The notes below the pieces were generated by a model. That model was not told the origin of the DNA and ran no database searches. It worked only from the letters and a program-made list of their open reading frames with translations. Below are positions 58,360 to 64,000 of a stretch of 64,000 bases of DNA, one piece after another; the first letter of the stretch is position 1, and the number at the start of each line of letters is the position of its first letter. Source of the DNA: Prolixibacteraceae bacterium (GTDB lineage: Bacteria > Bacteroidota > Bacteroidia > Bacteroidales > Prolixibacteraceae). Where the stretch lies: the NCBI GenBank assembly GCA_028282705.1, contig JANQHI010000045.1, positions 27,910 through 91,909 of the forward strand, in the 5' to 3' direction. Made by a program: the position numbers and the translations under genes.

Positions 58360-59682
58360 TTATTCCTGGTTGTTCAGCAAATTATTGCTTAATGCCTGCA
58401 AAGTTTTTTGCTTATGTACAGTGGGGACAAGCACAGAAATGTTATACCTGCTACCACCATATGAGATCATCCTGATGGGGATGTCATCCAGTGCATTGAA
58501 TACCTTGGAAGCAAACCCTTTTTCTTCTTTGATAATGTCTCCTACAATACAGATAATTGACTGGTCTTTATCCACTTCCAATGAGCCAAATAACTTCAAT
58601 TCCTCCATGATCTTCTCCAGGTTATCATTATTATCAATGGTCAAGGAAACTGCTACCTCTGAAGTTGAGATCATATCAATGGGGGTAGTATATTCTTCAA
58701 ATACTTCAAAAACATTCTTCAGGAAACCATAGGCCATAAGCATCCTGCCTGACCTGATTTTTATGGCTGTAATACCATCTTTTGCGGCAACAGCTTTTAT
58801 ACCTTTCCCATCACTTTCAGAAGTGATCAGTGTACCTGGGTCAGATGGGTTCATGGTATTTTTTAGCCTGACAGGGATGTTTTGTGACTTGGCAGGCATC
58901 ACAGTTTGGGGATGCAATATTTTTGCCCCAAAATAAGCAAGCTCTGCAGCTTCATTAAAAGAGAGGTAATCAATTTTTTGGGTATTGTCCACAAATCGTG
59001 GGTCATTATTATGAAACCCATCAATATCTGTCCAGATTTGGATTTCCTCGGCCCTAATAGCTGCACCAATTAATGAAGCTGTGTAGTCGCTCCCACCACG
59101 TTGCAGGTTATCAATTTCTCCTGCTTGGTTTTTACAAATAAACCCCTGGGTAATGTAATATGTTGATTTTGGATACTTATCAAAGACAACTTTTATATTC
59201 TTTTTAATGGCATACTGGTCCGCAACTTTATCCCTGTCAATGCGCATAAAATCAAGCGCTGGAAGCAAAGTTGTGTTATGCCCATGTTCTTTCATCAATA
59301 AAGTAAAGAGCTTGGTTGAGATCAACTCACCTTGTGCCAAAATAGTGTTCTCAGCATCTTTGTTGAAATGTCCTGACACATAGGATTTGATTACATCAAA
59401 ACTGTTTTCAAGAACCAAGGCAGCTGCCTTTTTATTATCTTCCTGTTTATACAGTTCTGAGACCACAGTTTTATATTTCTGTTCAAGCCTTCCTATATGC
59501 AATAGTGCAGTTGCTTTGTTTTTTACACCAATGTAATTACATATTTCTACCAGACTATTGGTAGTGCCAGCCATTGCTGATAGTACAACTATTTTTTCAT
59601 GCCCATCTGCAATTTGCTGCATCACAGCATTCATATTCTCCACAGAACCTACAGATGTACCTCCAAATTTCAATACTTTCAT
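58360..59682 (-). CDS. lysC: Aspartate kinase
   Basis: Phosphorylates aspartate, the first step to lysine, threonine and methionine. 440 aa. Opens MKVLKFGGTSVGSVENMNAV; QRGGSDYTASLIGAAIRAEE and IWTDIDGFHNNDPR bind substrate. The C-terminal 150 residues carry two ACT-like regulatory domains (ITAIKIRSGRMLMAYGFLKN and later). It is monofunctional and is followed by lysA after 1 base. No lysine riboswitch is visible upstream. Confidence 0.95.
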   Translation of the reverse strand: MKVLKFGGTSVGSVENMNAVMQQIADGHEKIVVLSAMAGTTNSLVEICNYIGVKNKATALLHIGRLEQKYKTVVSELYKQEDNKKAAALVLENSFDVIKSYVSGHFNKDAENTILAQGELISTKLFTLLMKEHGHNTTLLPALDFMRIDRDKVADQYAIKKNIKVVFDKYPKSTYYITQGFICKNQAGEIDNLQRGGSDYTASLIGAAIRAEEIQIWTDIDGFHNNDPRFVDNTQKIDYLSFNEAAELAYFGAKILHPQTVMPAKSQNIPVRLKNTMNPSDPGTLITSESDGKGIKAVAAKDGITAIKIRSGRMLMAYGFLKNVFEVFEEYTTPIDMISTSEVAVSLTIDNNDNLEKIMEELKLFGSLEVDKDQSIICIVGDIIKEEKGFASKVFNALDDIPIRMISYGGSRYNISVLVPTVHKQKTLQALSNNLLNNQE

Positions 59683-59900
59683 GTTATGCCTTATTGACTT
59701 TTTATTTACCGCAAATATGTGAATTTTTATGCTTCATTTTAAAAATCGTTTACATTGGATGCTTTAAGTATTAATTACTTAACATTTTCATGATAGACTG
59801 GAAAGAAATAGTTAACATAAGGGTGTATTTGCCTAAATTTAAATTATGGATCAAACCCAAAACAGGATTTGACAGATTTAAATTAATCTTCACCTTTTCT

Positions 59901-59931
59901 TTTGCAGGAATAAGTTTTAATTGCATCTTTG
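59901..59931 (+). promoter_or_regulatory. Bacteroidota-type promoter of the thioredoxin gene
   Basis: TTTG (59901-59904) and CATCTTTG (59924-59931) are 19 bases apart and fit the -33/-7 pattern with one mismatch in the -7. The ATG at 59954 is 22 bases further on. The gap from 59683 to 59953 has no other feature. Confidence 0.45.
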
Positions 59932-59953
59932 CCCAAAATAATCATATAAACAT

Positions 59954-60376
59954 ATGTCTACTACATTACTAATCATACTTATCGCTGTTGTTGTTGTGCT
60001 AGCACTATTTGGTTATGGTGCTTATGCAACAAAAAAGGCAGCAAATGTTAAAAAGAGCAGCAAAATAAAAGTTCTTGATAAAAAGAACTTTAAGCTTGCC
60101 ACCAGGAAAGGGCTTATGTTGGTTGATTTTTGGGCTTCCTGGTGCAATCCTTGCAAGATGATGATCCCAGTATTAAATGATATTGCAGAAGATAAAAAAA
60201 ACCAGGTTGCTGTTGGGAAAGTTAATGTTGAATACCAAAAACAGTTGGCTTCACAATATCAAATCAGGAACATTCCTACCCTAATCCTTTTTCAGGATGG
60301 AAAAGAAGTAGCAAGGATGGTTGGTTTTAAAACCAAAAGGGCAATAATGAAGCAGGTAAAGGAAGTTGCCAGTTAA
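59954..60376 (+). CDS. Membrane-anchored thioredoxin
   Basis: A 140-aa protein with an N-terminal membrane helix (LLIILIAVVVVLALFGYGAY) and a thioredoxin domain with WCNPC in FWASWCNPCKMMIPVLND and cis-Pro in RNIPTLILFQDGK. The centre residues Asn-Pro differ from the usual Gly-Pro. Positive residues after the helix suggest either a cytoplasmic-facing domain or a signal anchor. The reductase partner is unknown. Confidence 0.92.
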   Translation: MSTTLLIILIAVVVVLALFGYGAYATKKAANVKKSSKIKVLDKKNFKLATRKGLMLVDFWASWCNPCKMMIPVLNDIAEDKKNQVAVGKVNVEYQKQLASQYQIRNIPTLILFQDGKEVARMVGFKTKRAIMKQVKEVAS

Positions 60377-60415
60377 GTTAATATGTAATTAGGTGATTTG
60401 GTGAATGAGTATTAG

Positions 60416-60922
60416 TTACATTATTTGCTTTAGTTGCTCTATTACAGTATCAGTTTCTACGTCAGGTTTGGTGATTTGCAAGGCAGCCTTTTCATAAAAA
60501 GGGCTTCTCTTTTGTAATGACTCATGAATAAAAGCAATTAATTCTTCCCTGGACTTGCCCTTTATCAATGGCCTTTCAGTTTTTGATTTAAGCAGGCGCC
60601 CTGCCAATATGGTTGGGTCAATATTCAAAAAAACTGTTACACCTGATTGGTTCATTAATTCCATGTTATCAAAAAAGCAAGGAGCACCTCCCCCAGTTGC
60701 AATAACCACATCAGTAAATTCAGTAAGCTCTTCAAGGGCTTTCCTTTCTTTTTTGCGGAACTCAGCCTCCCCTTCTTCTGCAAATATCTGAGGGACAGTT
60801 TTATAATTCCTCTCTTCAATATATGAATCCATATCAATAAACTGGATACCCATATCTGCTGCAAGCCTCCTTCCCAGGGTTGATTTGCCACATCCCATAT
60901 AACCAATCAGAAATATTCTCAT
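60416..60922 (-). CDS. aroK: Shikimate kinase
   Basis: Phosphorylates shikimate in aromatic amino acid synthesis. 168 aa, normal length. Walker A is GYMGCGKSTLGRRLA (7-21), the substrate D-x-D is in FIDMDSYIEE, the FRKKERKALEEL loop is present, and ATGGGAPCF is the glycine loop. RPLIKGKSREEL is the lid. Confidence 0.95.
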   Translation of the reverse strand: MRIFLIGYMGCGKSTLGRRLAADMGIQFIDMDSYIEERNYKTVPQIFAEEGEAEFRKKERKALEELTEFTDVVIATGGGAPCFFDNMELMNQSGVTVFLNIDPTILAGRLLKSKTERPLIKGKSREELIAFIHESLQKRSPFYEKAALQITKPDVETDTVIEQLKQIM

Positions 60923-60969
60923 AGCTTAAAATCTCAATATGAGATTATTATAAATTTACATCTACTGTC

Positions 60970-61200
60970 TTTACAAAACCTAATAACTACTTTACTACTT
61001 CTTTTTTATGGTCAGTAAAACCATATTTCATTTCTTTTCCTAGATGAAAAGAAACGAAACAAAGAAAAATCATGTCAAAAATAACCTTAGCGTTTTTTCA
61101 ATGTAACCCAATAGCCTGCCTGACGGAATTTTGACAAGTACACTCATGGACAATACCTTAGATTATTATATAGCTCTGTATTCCTATCTCCAAACCTAAA
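60970..61200. repeat. Possible degenerate intergenic repeat between aroK and parC
   Basis: No gene. A stretch around 61030-61140 (TTTTCCTAGATGAAAAGAAA near its start, then AACGAAAC, AGCGTTTTTT and TGACGGAATTTTGACAAGTA) resembles intergenic repeats I know from other Bacteroidota and has more CG dinucleotides than the surroundings. It has no clear ends and could be chance. Confidence 0.35.
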
Positions 61201-61205
61201 TCAAT

Positions 61206-63833
61206 CTAATCAAAAAGAGACATTTGGTCTGCAGTGTCGTCAGGCCTGTTTATTTCAAAAGGGATATCATCAACAGAAGATTGCCCTTGCTCTTCTTTTT
61301 CCTGCTGACCATTATTTTCATATTCATCTTTTATGGTAGGTTCCAGTTCTTTGATATTGCCAACTTCATAATTTGACAACCTTTTCCCTTTAGCTTTCCA
61401 TGATTTTACTGAAATAAACTCAGCCACTTCAATGATCTCATTTTCACGGTCATTATGTTTCCCACTGAATTCAATCTCCAAACGTGGGTAGCGCACCCAG
61501 GTAATGCTTACCAACTTATTATCAGGGTTTTCACCTATAAAACGTATGGGCTTATTCAGTACAGGCTCTACCTCAAACCTTTTCAGGTAATAGTAATTTT
61601 GTTCAGCATCAAAATAAACTACTGAAAGGACTTTCCTAGGGTCAAATTTTTCAATCACCAGGATATCCCCAGAAAAATGGTTGCTAAGGTCATAATTATA
61701 CAATTCATAATTACCATTTTTTGTGAGTACCAGTATCCTATCTTCCCCTGAAAATTCTCCCAAAAACTTGCCCCTGCTATCAGCATTTAGTCGCAACACA
61801 TCCTCATCAAACCAGATTTTCCTACCTCCCAGGGTGGATACCCCTTTTTCTTTCAGGGATATTTTATGGGCTTCATATTTGGTAAGGATATTGCCCATAG
61901 ACTGGCGCCCTTTTATGGCCAGTTCACTGAGGTCAACTTCAAAATTCAGCTTTTTGATCCTGGGTTTTGGTTTCAGCACTACTTTAAGTACTTCTGCTTC
62001 ACCATTTGGGTTGGCCGAAAAATACACTACCCTTGAACCTCTATGTCCTTGGGTAACATTGTATTCCTTGTCTCTGGTAACCCCTGTTACAAAGAACCTT
62101 TTCATGTAGGAATACCCTGTTTTTCCGTCACGGTAAACCACATTGTAAATGGTCCTTTTATCACTCTTTTTGAATACAGCAATATGGAGTGGGTATTTCC
62201 CAATAAAAGCCTTGTCGGAAACCTTGGTTATAAAATAAGTGCCATCCCTCCTGAAGACAATAATATCATCTATATCAGAACAGTCACACACAAACTCATC
62301 TTTCCTGAGTCCAGTCCCCATAAACCCTTCTTTCCTGTCAACATAGAGTTTTTCATTTTTCACAACCACCTTGGCAGCCACAATATTTTCAAAGCTCCTT
62401 ATTTCAGTCTTCCTTTCACGCCCTTTGCCATATTTGCTCTTCAGGTGGCTAAACCACTTAATGGTGAATGGTACAATGTTTTCAATATTGTTCTGAACCT
62501 CAGCAATCTCATCTTCAATATTCAACAGGTGGTCATTGGCCTTATCTGTATTGAATTTCAGTATCCTTGCCATCCTGATATCCATCAGCTTAAGGATATC
62601 ATCACGTGTAATTTCGCGTTTCAGCTTTGGTTTCCATGGGTCAAGGCGCTTATCAATATGAGCCACAGCTTGGTCCATGCTTTCAGCATCTTCAAACTTT
62701 TTATCCTTATAAATCCTTTCTTCAATAAAGATTTTTTCAAGTGATGCAAAATGCCAAGCTTCTTCCAGCTCCCTTTTCCTGATCTCCAATTCCAGTTTCA
62801 AGAGCTGAAGGGTATTATCAGCAGACCTTTTTAAGATTTCTGAAACACCTACAAATTGGGGTTTATCATCCTCAATAATGCAACAGTTGGGAGATAAGGA
62901 TATTTCACAATCAGTAAATGCATAAAGGGCATCTATGGTTTTATCAGAAGAAATACCTGATGCCAGGTGAACCAATATTTCAACATTTTCTGCTGTATTA
63001 TCATCAATTTTTTTGATCTTGATCTTGCCCCTGTCATTGGCTTTGATGATGGACTCGATAAGAGAAGTTGTGGTTTTGCTAAAAGGTACTTCAGTAATAA
63101 CCAGGGTTTTGTTATCTTTTTTTTCGATTTTAGCCCTTACTTTAATCTGCCCTCCTCTTAGCCCATCATTGTATTTGCTGAAATCAGCAGTACCCCCTGT
63201 GGGGAAATCAGGCACTAACTCAAAGCCCTTATTTTTAAGGTAGGCTATTGAAGCATCAACCAGTTCAATAAAATTGTGTGGGAAAATTTTTGAAGCCAGC
63301 CCCACTGCAATACCATCAACTCCTTGTGTTAGCAACAAAGGAAACTTAACAGGAAGAGTTACAGGTTCTTTTTTCCTGCCATCATAAGAGAGTTTCCAAT
63401 TGGTGGTTTTAGGGTTGAACAATACTTCAAGGGCAAATTTTGACAGGCGTGCTTCAATATACCTGGGTGCAGCAGCCCCATCTCCTGTGAGGATGTTCCC
63501 CCAGTTACCCTGGCTGTCAATTAACAACTCTTTTTGCCCCAGCTGTATAATGGCATCACCAATAGAAGCATCACCATGAGGGTGGTATTGCATAGTTTGC
63601 CCAATGATGTTGGCTACCTTGTTGTACCTGCCATCATCCATTTCGCGCATGGCATGCATAATGCGCCTTTGTACGGGCTTCAACCCATCATTAATATAAG
63701 GGACTGCACGTTCAAGGATCACATATGATGCATAATCCATGAACCATTCTCGGTACATCCCTGACAAATAAGTTACCTGCTCTTTTGCCTCTTCCTGATT
63801 TGGTAAATCTGTATTAATAATTTCCTCTGACAT
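61206..63833 (-). CDS. parC: DNA topoisomerase IV subunit A
   Basis: A type II topoisomerase catalytic subunit that decatenates chromosomes. 875 aa. The catalytic Tyr is Tyr125 in AAAPRYIEARLSKFALE. The quinolone-determining region reads HPHGDASIGDAI (84-95): the residue equal to Ser83 of GyrA is Ala89, which is usual in Bacteroidota ParC. A coiled-coil and beta-pinwheel C-terminal half follow. The last residues are acidic (DDTADQMSLFD). parE is not in the window; a GyrA assignment is less likely because of the HPHGDASIGD pattern. Confidence 0.93.
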   Translation of the reverse strand: MSEEIINTDLPNQEEAKEQVTYLSGMYREWFMDYASYVILERAVPYINDGLKPVQRRIMHAMREMDDGRYNKVANIIGQTMQYHPHGDASIGDAIIQLGQKELLIDSQGNWGNILTGDGAAAPRYIEARLSKFALEVLFNPKTTNWKLSYDGRKKEPVTLPVKFPLLLTQGVDGIAVGLASKIFPHNFIELVDASIAYLKNKGFELVPDFPTGGTADFSKYNDGLRGGQIKVRAKIEKKDNKTLVITEVPFSKTTTSLIESIIKANDRGKIKIKKIDDNTAENVEILVHLASGISSDKTIDALYAFTDCEISLSPNCCIIEDDKPQFVGVSEILKRSADNTLQLLKLELEIRKRELEEAWHFASLEKIFIEERIYKDKKFEDAESMDQAVAHIDKRLDPWKPKLKREITRDDILKLMDIRMARILKFNTDKANDHLLNIEDEIAEVQNNIENIVPFTIKWFSHLKSKYGKGRERKTEIRSFENIVAAKVVVKNEKLYVDRKEGFMGTGLRKDEFVCDCSDIDDIIVFRRDGTYFITKVSDKAFIGKYPLHIAVFKKSDKRTIYNVVYRDGKTGYSYMKRFFVTGVTRDKEYNVTQGHRGSRVVYFSANPNGEAEVLKVVLKPKPRIKKLNFEVDLSELAIKGRQSMGNILTKYEAHKISLKEKGVSTLGGRKIWFDEDVLRLNADSRGKFLGEFSGEDRILVLTKNGNYELYNYDLSNHFSGDILVIEKFDPRKVLSVVYFDAEQNYYYLKRFEVEPVLNKPIRFIGENPDNKLVSITWVRYPRLEIEFSGKHNDRENEIIEVAEFISVKSWKAKGKRLSNYEVGNIKELEPTIKDEYENNGQQEKEEQGQSSVDDIPFEINRPDDTADQMSLFD

Positions 63834-63899
63834 GTTCGTTTCCCAATTAAATCAATTGATTTTTTGGTTTATTGAAAAGGGATGGAATGTTGCTAAACA

Positions 63900-64000
63900 G
63901 GCTAAGAGACTGTTTAAAAATTATCAATTTATTTGATTTAGTGTCTTTTTCGCCTAAACTGCGTTGAATTTTCCTTAAATAGCTAATGCTATTCGTGTCA
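63900..64000. repeat. Window-edge sequence, possible mobile or intergenic repeat
   Basis: The last 100 bases include AAGAGACTGTTTAAAAATTA and a palindrome-like TTAAATAGCTAATGCTATTCG, with three CG dinucleotides. The start GACTGTTTAAAAA resembles ends of insertion sequences or palindromic repeats in other Bacteroidota, but no frame or terminus is confirmed and the element is cut by the window end. Confidence 0.3.

Noticed and set aside
59683..59953. Lysine riboswitch upstream of lysC
   Set aside because: The sequence upstream of lysC (minus strand) is AT-rich and shows none of the long conserved lysine-aptamer stems.
59790..59972. 60-codon plus-strand frame before the thioredoxin gene
   Set aside because: It overlaps the thioredoxin start and its promoter-like element, has no family features and no ribosome site.
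1..64000. tRNA, rRNA or CRISPR array
   Set aside because: No GC-rich cloverleaf-like stretch, no rRNA signature and no regularly spaced direct repeats were seen in the intergenic regions.

Overview
The window is a stretch of a Bacteroidota chromosome, most consistent with the Cytophagia branch. The support is the AT-rich sequence, Bacteroidota-type promoter elements (TTTG and TAnnTTTG) with few Shine-Dalgarno sites, a fused CcoN-CcoO oxidase subunit, and a housekeeping order of coaD, NUDIX, pyrE, birA, rsfS, ftsH, cdsA, psd, pssA. CpG is nearly absent: I counted 3 CG dinucleotides in the 1,200 bases 7021-8220 and 2 in the 900 non-coding bases 2641-3540. No rRNA, tRNA, CRISPR array or intact transposase is visible.

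1-16.2 kb, respiration. On the minus strand are a SCO copper chaperone, an A2-type aa3 oxidase subunit I and the start of subunit III. On the plus strand is one long locus: a Tat-exported Fe-S protein, an NrfD membrane subunit and a monohaem cytochrome c (a possible quinol:cytochrome c module), then ccoS, a ccoN-ccoO-cytochrome c triple fusion, ccoQ, a single-haem ccoP, ccoG, ccoH, a SafE-like protein and the copper ATPase ccoI. A small palindromic element lies between ccoP and ccoG. A GxxExxY (PDDEXK_3) gene with inverted-repeat flanks lies in front of ccoI.

16.2-32.4 kb, envelope and surface glycans. It starts with a secreted Trp-rich protein, a FecR / DNRLRE / double FAMeT-like protein and a putative outer-membrane protein. 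Then follow two family-2 glycosyltransferases, four multi-span GT-C-like proteins (two of them paralogues, two with C-terminal beta-sandwich-like domains), a methyltransferase-like protein and a UDP-glucuronate decarboxylase.

32.5-46.4 kb, housekeeping. An SLC12-like transporter, coaD, a degenerate thioredoxin-fold protein, a NUDIX hydrolase, pyrE, an SRPBCC protein, birA, then an rsfS-ftsH-LUD-DUF2007-cdsA-psd-pssA operon, and an NtrC-like regulator that lacks its DNA-binding domain.

46.7-56.9 kb, sulfur island. One minus-strand operon encodes a PsrA/PhsA-like molybdoenzyme, its Fe-S and NrfD subunits, two half-size YeeE/YedE transporters and a rhodanese that has lost its catalytic Cys. A second operon encodes sulfide:quinone oxidoreductase, DUF1641, a single-Cys DsrC/TusE protein and a DsrE-family protein. 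A Crp/Fnr regulator is divergent from it, with a perfect 18-bp palindrome between them, and mobA (Mo cofactor) follows. The set reads as a sulfide / polysulfide or thiosulfate redox circuit at the quinone pool.

57-64 kb, housekeeping: lysC-lysA, a membrane-anchored thioredoxin, aroK and parC. CpG-richer intergenic stretches near 46.6, 61.0 and 63.95 kb look like more recently arrived repeats.
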